From positions 18,292,111 through 18,356,110 of the forward strand of contig NC_023754.2 of the NCBI RefSeq assembly GCF_000499845.2: a stretch of 64,000 nt of DNA, in the 5' to 3' direction. Origin of the DNA: Phaseolus vulgaris. Taxonomy: Eukaryota > Streptophyta > Magnoliopsida > Fabales > Fabaceae. The notes beneath the pieces were generated by a model, which made no database searches, was not told the origin of the DNA, and saw only the letters and a list, made by a program, of their open reading frames with translations. Positions 50,766-61,285 of this stretch are shown here, piece after piece (position 1 is the stretch's first letter; each line of letters begins with the position of its first letter). The translations under genes and the position numbers were made by a program.

Positions 50766-51857
50766 ACCATTACACCAGTCAAGTTTTGTCATATTATGAT
50801 TATTATTATCCTTATTAGTAAGATTATCAATATTAATATATTAATAATATAAAAATTATTAACATTATTCATATATTTAATATCTTTAATATTATTAAAT
50901 ATTATAAGTATTATTAAATATTATAAGTATTATTAATATTATTAAATATTATAAGTATTATTTAATATTATTAAATATTATAAATAGTGTAAATATTATA
51001 AATAATATTAATTTTATTAATAGTATTTATATTATTAATATCATTAATATTACTAATTTTATTATTAATATTATTTATATTATTAATATAATACTAATTA
51101 TATTATTATATTAATATTATTATTTTGTAATACTAATAATATGTATACTTATTAGTTATGATTATTATTATTTTTATTTATGTCATATTATGATTATTAT
51201 TATCCTTATTAGTAAGATTATCAATATTAATATATTAATAATATAAAAATTATTAACATTATTCATATATTTAATATCTTTAATATTATTTAATATCTTT
51301 AATATTATTAAATATTATAAGTATTATTAAATATTATAAGTATTATTAATATTATTAAATATTATAAGTATTATTTAATATTATTAAATATTATAAATAG
51401 TGTAAATATTATAAATAATATTAATTTTATTAATAGTATTTATATTATTAATATCATTAATATTACTAATTTTATTATTAATATTATTTATATTATTAAT
51501 ATAATACTAATTATATTATTATATTAATATTATTATTTTGTAATACTAATAATATGTATACTTATTAGTTATGATTATTATTATTTTTATTTATGAATAT
51601 TATTTATGATTTTATAATTATTCATATTATAATAATATTTTTAATATTATGTATATAATTATTATGATAATAGTTGGTATGTAATGGAGATTTGTGGATA
51701 ATAGTTGGTAGATAATAGAGATCCGAGGATAAAAGTTGGTAGGTAATTACGGATTCAGATTTGTAGGTAATATCCGTAGGTAATGCTGAATTTACTTACG
51801 AATTCAAATTCGTGAGTAAAAGTCCGTAGATAACACATAATTTTTTTGTAGTGAAAA
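50766..51857. mobile_element. CACTA-related AT-rich element, right end only
   Basis: The right end is AATTTTTTTGTAGTG (51,857), preceded by repeated words of GTAGGTAATATCCGTAGGTA and TTACTTACGAATTC type (about 51,690-51,840), like subterminal repeats. The left border is unclear, although AACTTTAACC...GTCAAGTTTTGTCATATTA near 50,760-50,800 is also found inside the CACTA element at 35.5 kb and at 58.69 kb. The interior is a 394-bp tandem duplication of AT-rich DNA. Confidence 0.5.
50787..51592. repeat. Tandem duplication of a ~394-bp AT-only segment
   Basis: TGTCATATTATGATTATTAT begins at 50,787 and again at 51,181, and the sequence that follows is nearly identical for about 390 bp. The second copy carries an extra 18-bp TTTAATATCTTTAATATT block near 51,285. 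The segment is almost pure (TAA/TTA)-like DNA. Confidence 0.92.
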
Positions 51858-51860
51858 TAC

Positions 51861-52110
51861 AAAAAAAAAATATGGGGTAATAGACCAAAACTCATATGTT
51901 AACAAAAACGATACATAGGCAGACTATACTTATTCATAAATAATTATAAGAACATACTAGATGGAACCCTATTATACCAATGAAATTTTATGAATAAATC
52001 CTAAATTAGCCAACTTATTAACACATGCATTCCCTTCACAAAAAATATGAGTAACTCTAAACTTGATTTTTTCCACAATAATTAAGCAAGAATTATATGA
52101 TTGTTTTAGA
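51861..52110 (-). mobile_element. LINE RNase H fragment, minus strand
   Basis: In reverse, words of the LINE RNase H domain can be read with frame breaks (VTHIF, EGNAC and LANLGFIH-like). On the plus strand the region shows ATTCCCTTCACAAAAAATAT and GAGTAACTCTAAACTTG, matching 61,100-61,140. Confidence 0.65.
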
Positions 52111-52214
52111 CTACTTTGACAAAACATTTGTCATTTAAAGAACAAATGTTATTAAAAAAAAAAATTAGTATCATTTAAAGTAAGATAACACATGTTTTAA
52201 ATGACATGATTATG

Positions 52215-52697
52215 TCTCACTCATTACTATAAAAATAATAAATAGTGATCAAATTTAGTAACCCAAAATAGTAATGAAAATGAATGGTTAAATTAGTAAT
52301 CAAATTTTTTTTTTAAAATTAGTGATAAGTTTGGTGACTGAATTCTCAACCTAAAAAAATCAGTGACTAAAACTGTCACTATTATTAAAAAAGTGATAAA
52401 TACTGAAATTAGTGACTAAAATGGTGGTCACTAATTTTTATTTAAATACTAATATGTGTGTGAGACTAAATACTCACTAATTCCAGTCATTAAATCAGTA
52501 ACTATATCGATTATTGATTTCAGTAACTAAATTGATCATTGATTTTGGTTGCTAATTCAGTCATTAAATTGGGCTTTTCACATTAGTGACCAACATTAGT
52601 TGTTCACTAAATGGGTCATTACTTTGATTAGTGAAATTTTTTTGTCATTTGATAAATTAAAAATTTGATCACTATTTCATGTCTTTCTTGTAGTAAC
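52215..52697. mobile_element. Fold-back MITE-like element, copy I
   Basis: Left ATAAATAGTGATCAAATTTA pairs with right AAATTTGATCACTATTTCAT, ending in TTTCTTGTAGTAAC. The interior is full of short GTGACTAA / TTAGTCACT words in both directions. A divergent member of the family. Confidence 0.55.
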
Positions 52698-52903
52698 TTA
52701 AAGCCAGATAAAATATATGAGATAGTTTTGTTTAACGTGAGATAACACGTGTTTCACTCGAAACATTAAGTGTTAGTCTTTTAGAGTAATAAAAAAGTGC
52801 TTTAATCGATACATGAGGTATTTTTCACTTGGAGTGACCAACAAACGTTTAAAGTGATAGTGACAATGTTTGTTATTTGAAGTGTGCTTTTGTCGTTCAA
52901 AGT

Positions 52904-54273
52904 GACCTCTATTAACATGGTCACTTAAAGAAAAAATTCTTAAGTGAAAGTAATATATTTCTATTGTTCTTCTTTATTAACTTTTTTATTTAATGATAAA
53001 CAAATATATTAACTCCAATCATCTTTTAACCGAGTTTTTCATAATTAATATATATATATACATATATATATATATAATGTATATGATTAACATCAACACG
53101 CAAGTAAATATTAAAGAAAACAAAGTACATATAAAGTATGTCGTTTTTCATGCGTATCCATTGTTTTGCATGTATTAGTATTACACATCACAAAGTTTAA
53201 TGAACTATTATTTATTATCATGCTCCTCTTATACAAGAAGAGGTTAAACTTGTGTAGAAGGAGATGAGACTAATGAAGATATTTGACCAAGTATAAAATT
53301 AAGCATAAATTGTGTCATTTGTTCTAAAAAGAAATGCAACTCTTATTGGGATGCAATTATTATCTCCTTCAAGTACTTATTTTCTTTAGTTAAGTTTGAT
53401 ATTAGATATCTCATTTGTCCATGTTTACCTAATGTGATGACATTTAAAAAACTTGTAGAAGTAGGAGGTGTGAATCTTTGGCCCATCAATCTCAAGCCAT
53501 GTACTCATCCCTTTTTTCGGTTCTTCTAATAATACAATAAAAGTTTTGTCTTCATCAAATGAACGACTATACACATTAAAAAATGAAATAAATTTAAAGT
53601 TACAAGTTCAAAATAAATATAATAATTAACATTAAAAAAAATGTTAATAACGACAAATTTTTAATATAAGAGTCAAACGAAACTGCTACAATAGATTAAA
53701 ATAAATATTACAATTAATATTAAAAAAAATATGTTAATAACCGTAGTTTTACCGTACTGTTACAATCTTCCTTACAATAAAAAAAATTCTCAAACGGTCA
53801 CTTTTTTTAATTCAATTCTTTCATATATTTATACTTTTATTTCCTTATCTAGCACTCTTTTGTTATTATTTATCTATCTAGCACCATTTTGTTTTTATTT
53901 TCCTATCTAGCACCATTTCAAAAGTAAAAAAAAAAATAATAATTTTTTTTGATAATTTTAATTTTGAATACATTAAAAAAATAAATATTTTTAATGTTTT
54001 AAATAGTTAGAAATATAATTAATGAATAAAAAAATATTTTTTTTACAAAATTAAAAATGTTTAGTTTAATTTTTTTAAAATAAAGAAAATAAAAAATTAA
54101 ACCCTACAACAACATTAAAGTTGAATCTATAAACAAAAATTAATATTTATTTATTATTATTGATGATGTAATCATGTTAATTTCAAGTAAAAAAATATAG
54201 GACATAATTATAAAAAAAAATAAAGTCAATTAGTATTAATTAGTAGTGGACACAAAGATAATATTGAAGTGTC
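52904..54273 (+). repeat. Long repeat R, copy 1
   Basis: Matches 62,419-63,799 in the same direction (for example CAACACGCAAGTAAATATTA, TCAAATGAACGACTA and TTGATGATGTAATCATGTTA). A part of it (about 53,400-53,570) also occurs at 61,360-61,510. The right border is at ...TATTGAAGTGTCTAC. In reverse, TTTAGAACAAATGACACAAT and its neighbours read as short Gln/Met/Ser-rich frames with stops; I cannot assign a family. It contains a ~30-bp ATCTAGCACC minisatellite at about 53,850-53,930. Confidence 0.8.
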
Positions 54274-55004
54274 TACTCATTTAGAAGACTAGGATAAGGT
54301 AGTTTGTTCCTAAGCTTGTTTTTAGTCTTTGTTGGCCCTCTTTTTAGTATTTGTCCTATTAGGAAGTTAGTAACAAACTTATGGAGGGAGTTGTTATTAG
54401 TTTTTGTGTGGTTTTGTACAAGAATTTGATCACTCTTTAAGTTATTCTTATTTTTATTTTTTTTACTATTGATAAAAAAAAAGGCAAAAATCAATTATAT
54501 TCTTCGTATTTAAAAAAATTCAATGTCACTCCAATTTTTTTTTATGTTCAATTTGATCCCATTTTTTATTAAAAAGTTTGATATGGTCCAATTATTTTAA
54601 AACAATTCAATGTGGTAGTCTCAATTTTTTTTTAAAAAAAATATTTAATGTGGTAATAACACATCTAATTCATTGGGCATTGGTAGGATCGCTTGAGTAA
54701 ATATGTTTCAAGGAGTGCAATATAATAAAAGAAATTACATTGAATCATTTAAAAACAATTTGGGACTATATTGAAACTTTTTAAAATATTAGAACTGAAT
54801 TGATTTTTAACTCTGAAAATAATGACAAAAAGGATAATTAAGCCTAAAATAATTCTCATCATTTTTAACATTATTACTATATTTTTATAAATTATAATTA
54901 TTATTTTAATCACTCTTGTGTATTATTGACTAGAAAGAGAGAAAATAATATTTATCTTTATTTTAACCAAGGTTTTGTTGTATTTGTTTATTCACAAAGA
55001 AGAT
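54274..55004. other. Intergenic spacer between repeat R and the right arm
   Basis: AT-rich with no gene. The stretch 54,520-54,840 (CAATGTCACTCC..., TTGATATGGTCCAATTATTT...) has the feel of a dispersed repeat, but no ends can be defined. Confidence 0.5.
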
Positions 55005-55052
55005 ATTAAAGTATTCCTATAATACTTTATATACACAAAGTACTTGTATTTG

Positions 55053-55497
55053 CACTACAAGAAGGAAGATCATTAAATAATAACTAATGTAGAGAGAAAA
55101 AAATTACTACTCATTATATTGATTAAATTAGATAATCTTCACAAACTACAAATTATTGGTATCTAAAATAGTTTTTATTATTAATAAAAATTTATAAAGT
55201 ATTTTCTAAATTAGTATATAATATTAACTATTAAGATTTTAGCTACAAACTACTTTAGATTAAATTATTAATATTTAATTAAATTAGTGACTAATTTATA
55301 ATCTAAAGTAGTTCGTACCCTTGGTTGCTAATGTTAGATATCAGTTTAGAAACTACTTTGTAAACATTTATTAATAATAAAAATTACTTTAGATACTAAT
55401 AGTTTTTTAGTTTATAAAATAATATGTAACTCGATTAATATAATGATTAATAATTTTTTCTCTAAATTAATTATTATTTAATAATTTTCTTGTAGCA
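55053..55497. mobile_element. MITE with CACTA-type ends and TTG target duplication (right arm)
   Basis: Starts CACTACAAGAAGGAAGATCA and ends TTAATAATTTTCTTGTAGCA, with TTG at 55,050-55,052 and 55,498-55,500. It is the inverted counterpart of the 48,205 element. Confidence 0.82.
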
Positions 55498-56033
55498 TTG
55501 TATTCTTTTTTTGAATATATTTCTTTATCTTAATAAACAAACTTTACATACATACTTTTTCAATATTAATTTCCAATCAATTTTTTTTTATAGAATATAT
55601 ATTTTAGGAGTGTAACGTTTTGTAAAGATAAAATCTACTTATAATATATAAATGAGTGTAAACTAAACACTATCTTAATAATTAACTTTATAAGATTGTG
55701 TTAGACTTAAATTTCATCTTCTTAAAATAGTATCAATCATTAAGAGTTTATCTTAACAATGTGTTAAACTTTATATAGTCCGTTATAACACAATACGAGA
55801 CGGAAAAACAACCAATGAAGTAAGGGTGGTCCTAAGCCAACACATTCATTACTCCTTTGACTCCCAAATAATTTTTTTTCTAAAATATAAACCCACTTAA
55901 AAAGATTAAATAATTTTAAAATTATATCGTGTGACAAATGTCAATGTGAAATTGTCCAACGCATACTTTTGTTGTCTTGTTAAACTCAGTCCCTTAATTT
56001 CTGCTTTAGGTCAACTTCACATGAACAGCATCA

Positions 56034-56044
56034 CTATATAAAGG
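56034..56044 (+). promoter_or_regulatory. TATA box of coiled-coil gene copy 2
   Basis: CTATATAAAGG, 73-83 bp before the ATG at 56,117. The first in-frame ATG (56,045) touches the TATA box and would lie upstream of a normal transcription start, so it is not used as the start. Confidence 0.6.
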
Positions 56045-56116
56045 ATGCTGCAGAAACCTCAATTCACCAAATTGCCTTCTTCCCTTTTCTTGCCTGAGCA
56101 ATCAATCCATTTGTTG

Positions 56117-57081
56117 ATGGAGAAAATCGAAGAGGGAGGCAACACAAAAGAAAAGATGGATCTTGATATGGATTCTTCTTCAAAACATGTTGAAGAACTC
56201 CAAGCAGGAAAGCATGACAAGGTTCCTAACGTGGAACAAAGCCTAATGGATCCTAATTCCAAAGGGTAGGTTATTCTATTTGAATTTGTAGTTATAGTTA
56301 CATTGGGAGTTTGCTTAACATACATGTTATTTTATGTTTTTAATTATTTTTGCAGAGTTGTCTCAAATCATTCTGCCAAAATATCAAGGAAGAAGGAGAA
56401 GGCGGAATTTATTAAAACAATGGAAGCACAAGCTAAAATGTTGAAGGTGATTATTGTTGTTATTTTTTATAAAATGAATGTTATAGGAAATGTTATGTGA
56501 AGCTTTGGGTTTTGTTGAATAGCATCTTATGGTGTATGTGGTGAGTCTTATTGTTATTCAGATAAAGTCTATGCTATTTTGCACTCATATACATATAATG
56601 TATTCATATGAAGGATCAAGTTGCCATACTTAAACCAATACTGGAGAACCAGAAAAAGCAGATGCGTGATATTATGGAGGAAGAGAAGACGTTGATCCAG
56701 GAAATGAAATATCTTCTGGAAAAGGCACTGAGAGATGGTAAAGTTGTTTCATCTTTGAATTTTTTTATGTGGGTGCATGCTCAAAATGTTAACTATAGTA
56801 GATATATAGTTTCACTAACATGAAAGCACTATCTTTTTAGCTGGAAATGACAAGAACAGGAACAGTATGGATATGCTGAGGGAGCTCCAAAAGAAGAAGC
56901 AAGAGAAATTGCTTATGTTTAAGATTGATCCAGAGTCCAATGATGCACCCTCCATTCAAGGTAACAACACAGAGTGTGTTAATTGTTTTCTGCTGCAACA
57001 GTCATTATTTTTCAACTGAGATTTCCTTTTGCTTTCTTTGTTTTGTTTATAGATGGAGGAAGTGGATCGCAGTCTAAGTAA
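56117..57081 (+). CDS. Coiled-coil protein of unknown function, 5 exons (inverted copy 2)
   Basis: Exons are 56,117-56,265, 56,356-56,446, 56,614-56,737, 56,841-56,960 and 57,053-57,081; GT-AG introns join in phases 2, 0, 1, 1 and give 170 aa. Layout as in copy 1: acidic N-terminus (MEKIEEGGNTKEKMDLDMD), basic patch (SAKISRKKEKAEFIKTMEAQ, residues about 57-76), heptad-like helices (ILKPILENQKKQMRDIMEEE and LIQEMKYLLEKALRD) and a second Lys/Glu-rich helix (MLRELQKKKQEKLLMFK). This suggests a dimerising or scaffold-type nuclear or cytosolic protein, but no family is recognised. An internal AAG acceptor at 57,062 would swap the short GGSGSQSK end for 21 residues ending MHEINE (stop at 57,127). 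That frame is also open in copy 1. Confidence 0.72.
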
Positions 57082-57689
57082 GGCAAGGAAGATGGGGATA
57101 GCTGCTATGCATGAAATAAATGAATGAGACAATGTTTTCACACATAGGATTTCCATTTCATGGATCTTCTTCTTCAAGTCATATGTAGTGATGGCCCTCT
57201 TCCATCATGTAGTCTCTGAACAAAATAAATGTTGTTTGCATAGTGGTTTTATAAGTGTTATGTTTTTATTTAATGTACTTGTTTGATTAAAGATGTTTTC
57301 CGTTGTTATAATGAGTACTTGGTTTATGATTCATGGCATCTAATTAACTCTAACTAAAGTTTTTTTGTATAGAAAAAAACACATCACTGTTAAAGTTAGT
57401 GACATTCACAAATATTAATGTAATCCTTTGAAAAAAACAACACACAAGCACTAATCATCACGCTTATTACAATTAAAATAAACATATATAGCGTCTTTGG
57501 ACCTCATTTCTTAAAAGAAAACGTCAAACGGTGTTTTATAAGAAATTAAACTGAAACTGAATTAGATGGCAATAAGAGATTTTAAAATTTTAGCGAAAAC
57601 CGTGTTTATAAAGAGAAATGGAAAAAAAATTAGAACAATTTAGACTTAGTTAATAACTCCAATACATTACTTATTACGAACACCAGATA

Positions 57690-58680
57690 TGATCTTACAA
57701 TTTTGTATCATATTGCTTCAATGATACAAATATTTAATAATATTAGAATTTAAATTATTAATATTTATATAATAATTTGTTTTTATTGACTATAATTGAA
57801 TAAAATAACATATAATAATAATAATTAATATTTTTTTAATTTATTAAATAAAAAGTATTAATTATCAATTTATAACACGGTATACATACACACTCACTTG
57901 TGAAATTGTTGAAAAAGATTTATAACTTTTTTCATAATAGCATATCGCAATGAAAAGATAAAGGAAAGATTGAAAAATCAGAACATGAAAACTTATTTCA
58001 TTAGCATTTTAAAGAGGAGTAAATATATATAAATCAAAGATGCAACACATTAACACAAACGAAACAAAAGAATAACAAATTAACAAAACAAAAGAAGAAT
58101 AAATAGAGACAAGATGGTTCAGGCCACTGGTCAGCAGACTACATACTCCTATATAAAACATACAGACTAGATGGTCTAATGAAAGCAAGTGGACAAGACG
58201 ATAAAAAACGACTAGACAATTAAGTTGAATATTGCCTACACAAACGTTATCTAATCATAATAAAAACGCGTGCAAAAAGAGTTTATTACAATTAAAGATT
58301 TTTAATTTAATATATATATTCTAAAAAAACGTTAAAAAAAACTGATGAGAATAAGTCAAAGACTTTAGCCTTATCTTCTTGTGGTACGTTACTCTCTCCT
58401 AGCTCATTTTGAACACGTTAATAATGGGGCAAACGTAAATAACACGCTTAAGTCATTGTGCTTGCCACCACCCAAGTCTTTGAAGCATTTGTAGGGTTCA
58501 AATTGTGTAAGATTTTAGTTCTTTTTATTTAGTTTTCTTTTTAAAGCTTTCATGTTAGGTATCATTATGCAACTTAACATCTTAGCTAGGCTGACACCCC
58601 AAGTAACAACTATCATCTACCATTACATAAAAAATATTATTAAAAGTAAAAAGGAAAAGAAAGAAATTAGACTTAAAAGA
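57690..58680 (+). repeat. Direct duplication unit D, copy 1
   Basis: Starts TTACAATTTTGTATCATATT, continues through GAAATTGTTGAAAAAGATTT, GATTGAAAAATCAGAACATG and CAAGATGGTTCAGGCCACTG, then the single inverted satellite unit and a LINE tail. The same order occurs at 59,985-60,960, and its first part also at 59,775-59,975. Copy 1 is at the same time the outer end of the right inverted arm. Confidence 0.85.
58546..58680 (-). mobile_element. LINE 3' UTR remnant, minus strand
   Basis: TTTTTAAAGCTTTCATGTTA ... ACAACTATCATCTACCATTA, as in the fuller copy at 60,811. The body is cut off at about 58,680, where CACTA-related sequence (GACCAGTCAAATTTTGTTGT) begins. It sits at the same satellite position as the 60.8 kb copy, so the two derive from one insertion. 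Confidence 0.7.
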
Positions 58681-59029
58681 ATGACCAGTCAAATTTTGTT
58701 GTCATATTATAATTATTATTATACTTATTAGTATGATTATCAATAATAATATTATTCATATGAATTTTTTTTTCATTACCATACCTTTGTTTTTCTTGTG
58801 TGTTTGAACTTCGATGACTGTACAATGTACACAAGCAAATAATCACACAGGTGTCGGATAGTCTGAAGAGCTTTAGGATGTTGTTTTGAAACTTATATGG
58901 TAAATATTTGTATTTCTATAAACTCTAATCATGTATTAGGAAAAAAATTTAAAAACTCTAAAGCTTATATAGAAATATTTAGAACTTGTATTATAATAAT
59001 TAGATGTGTTTTTTGGTGTTAAAATTAAG
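58681..59029. other. Spacer with CACTA-related fragment
   Basis: The first 75 bp resemble the segment at 50,770 and 35,500. The rest is unassigned, with no gene. Confidence 0.45.
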
Positions 59030-59690
59030 AAATTATTCCAATCCTCTTTATAATAAAAAAAATTCTCAAACTGTCACTTCCTTACTTTAAAAAATATATT
59101 TATAATTCATTTAATAAATATCTCATTTTTAGTACCCTGTGTTAATTAATATTTCATTCTTTCCCATCTCAATTCCCATATTAAAAAAAAACTTAGTTCC
59201 CAAAAATCTAAAATCACATTCTCATCACTCACCTTCTTGTAACTATTATTTTTCTCTCTCAAAACTTCCCATTCTTCAAATCCTATCCTTAGTAATCCAA
59301 TCCTTTCATTATTACTTTCCAAAAAAAAAAAATTCAAAATCGTCTCCCTTACAATTCATTATTCTTAATCACATTATTTTCGTTAAAGCACAAAATGGTC
59401 TCATAATTGTTAATATAGAATTGTTTCAGCCTCATTAAGCACACAATTTTTTCATTTCAATGTATTTTGGATGTCATATTCATATATCTTGTTGGGATTT
59501 TATACGATGTTAGGAAATTTTGAACATTAGTGCATCTTGTGGTTGTTGTGAATAATTTTTTCCTCCAATTTATAATTGTTGTTATCTCTTTATCATTTTC
59601 TTCTTGTCATTTTTTTTATCTTGTTTACAATTTTGTTCTTGTTGGTTATGCATTCACAACCAAGTATGGAAAATGTGTGATAGCTAGTAT
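59030..59690 (+). repeat. Dispersed repeat, inverted match of 36.96-37.56 kb
   Basis: Ends at TGCATTCACAACCAAGTATG and its neighbours. The 99-codon frame at 59,139-59,438 lies in this repeat, has no recognisable domain and is broken in the other copy, so I do not call it a gene. Confidence 0.7.
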
Positions 59691-59774
59691 GGGTACAATA
59701 TAATCTATCATAATCAACTTAAAATTCACTTTCTTCAATCTAATCAAGTAAAATAAAATAAAAAAAGAATTTGG

Positions 59775-60960
59775 AAATTGTTGAAAAAGATTTATGAAAT
59801 TTTTCATGATAGCAAATCACAATGAAAAGATGAAGGCAAGATTGAAAAATCAGAACATGAAAACTAATTTTATTAGCATTCCAAAAAGGAAACAATGTAA
59901 ATATATATACAATCAAAGATTCAACACACTAAAGGAAACAAAAGAATAACAAACTAAAACATAAAAGAATATATAATATTATAATTTTGTATCATATTGC
60001 TTCAATGATACAAATATTTAATAATATTATAATTCAAATTATTAATATTTATATAATAAATTGTTCTTATAGACTATAATTGAATAAAATAACATATAAT
60101 AAAAATTAATAATTTTTTTAATTTATTAAATAAAAAGTATTAATTATCAATTTAATATCATGGTATACATACACACTCACTTGTGAAATTGTTGAAAAAG
60201 ATTTATGAAATTTTTCATGATAGCATATCACACTGAAAAGATGAAGGGAAGATTGAAAAATCAGAACATAAAAACTTATTTCATTAGCATTCTAAAGAAG
60301 AAACAATGTAAATATATATACAATCAAAGATGCAACACACTAACACAAACGAAACAAAAGAATAAAAAATAACAAAATAAAAGAAGAACAAATAGAGACA
60401 AGATGGTTCAGGCCACTTGTCAGCAGACTACACAATCCTATATAAAACATACAGAGGTCTAGTGAAAGCAGGTGGACAAGAAGATAAAAAGACCAGACAA
60501 TCAAGTTGAATATTGTCTACACAAACGTTATCTAATCATAATAAAAGTAAGTGCAAAAAGAGTTCATTACAATTAAAGATTTTTAATTTAATATATATAT
60601 TGTAAAAAACCGTAAAAAAACTGATGAAAATAAGTCAAAGACTTTAACCTTATCTTCTTATGGTAGGTTACTCTCTCCTAGTCCATTTTGAACACGTTAA
60701 TAATGGGACAAACGTAAATAACACGCTTAAGTCATTGTGTTTGCCGCCACCCAAGTCTATGAAGCATTTGTAGGGTCCAAATTGTGTAAGATTTTAGTTC
60801 TTTTTATTTAGTTTTTTTAAAGCTTTCATTTTAGGTATCCTTATCCAACTTAACATCTTAGCTAGGCTGACACCCCAAGTAACAACTATCATCTGCCATC
60901 ACATAAAAAATATTATTAAAAGAAAGAAAATACAAAAAAAAAATAGGGAGATTAGACCAA
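59775..60960 (+). repeat. Direct duplication unit D, copy 2 (with an extra partial copy)
   Basis: 59,775-59,975 repeats the GTTGAAAAAGATTTATGAAA ... ACACTAAAGGAAACAAAAGA part. From 59,985 the whole unit follows again up to the satellite unit (60,540-60,800) and the LINE. Compared with copy 1 it differs by scattered substitutions. Confidence 0.82.
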
Positions 60961-61166
60961 AACTTATGTTAACAAAAACAATATATAAGTAAATCATACC
61001 TATTCATCAAAAACTCTGAGAATAGACTAGATGGAAGTTTATTATATTAGTGGAATGAATCTCTATGAATGAATCATAAGTTAGTCATCTTATCCGCACA
61101 CGCATTCTCTTCACAGAAAATATGAGTAATCCTAAACCTTATTTTCCCAGAGTAATTAAGACAAGT
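60811..61166 (-). mobile_element. 5'-truncated LINE with 14-bp target duplication
   Basis: GTTCTTTTTATTTA occurs at 60,797-60,810 and again at 61,167-61,180, and satellite sequence continues on both sides. The insert is 356 bp on the minus strand. At its right (5') end the frame reads RFRITHIF then CEENACADKMTNL and a stop, the C-terminal RNase H domain of plant LINEs. The 3' UTR and an A-run (seen as GTTTTTTTAAAGC at 60,811) are at the left. Typical product of target-primed reverse transcription. Confidence 0.9.
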
Positions 61167-61285
61167 GTTCTTTTTATTTAATTGATAAATAATTTCTTAT
61201 TAATTTAAACTATTAAATAAAAATTATATTGTAATATACTATACTATTTACATTTACTTTATACTATATCTTTCCCCCTTCTAAA
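61167..61285 (-). repeat. Remainder of the inverted satellite unit after the LINE
   Basis: TTTTTATTTAATTGATAAAT, then AATTATATTGTAATATACTA, matches the satellite unit in reverse and continues the piece that stops at 60,810. Confidence 0.8.

Larger units (their letters stand above)
55005..58545 (+). repeat. Right arm of the large inverted duplication
   Basis: Reverse-complement match to 44,130-48,695, including MITE, promoter, coiled-coil gene, spacer and a single satellite unit (about 58,260-58,540). It is about 1 kb shorter than the left arm, partly because it lacks the second MITE. The arms are separated by about 6.3 kb. Similarity by eye is high in the gene and lower in the spacers. Confidence 0.88.

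Noticed and set aside
56045..56116. Upstream in-frame ATG for coiled-coil copy 2
   Set aside because: It abuts the TATA box, and in copy 1 a 1-nt deletion puts the same ATG out of frame with an early stop; the ATG at 56,117 is shared by both copies.
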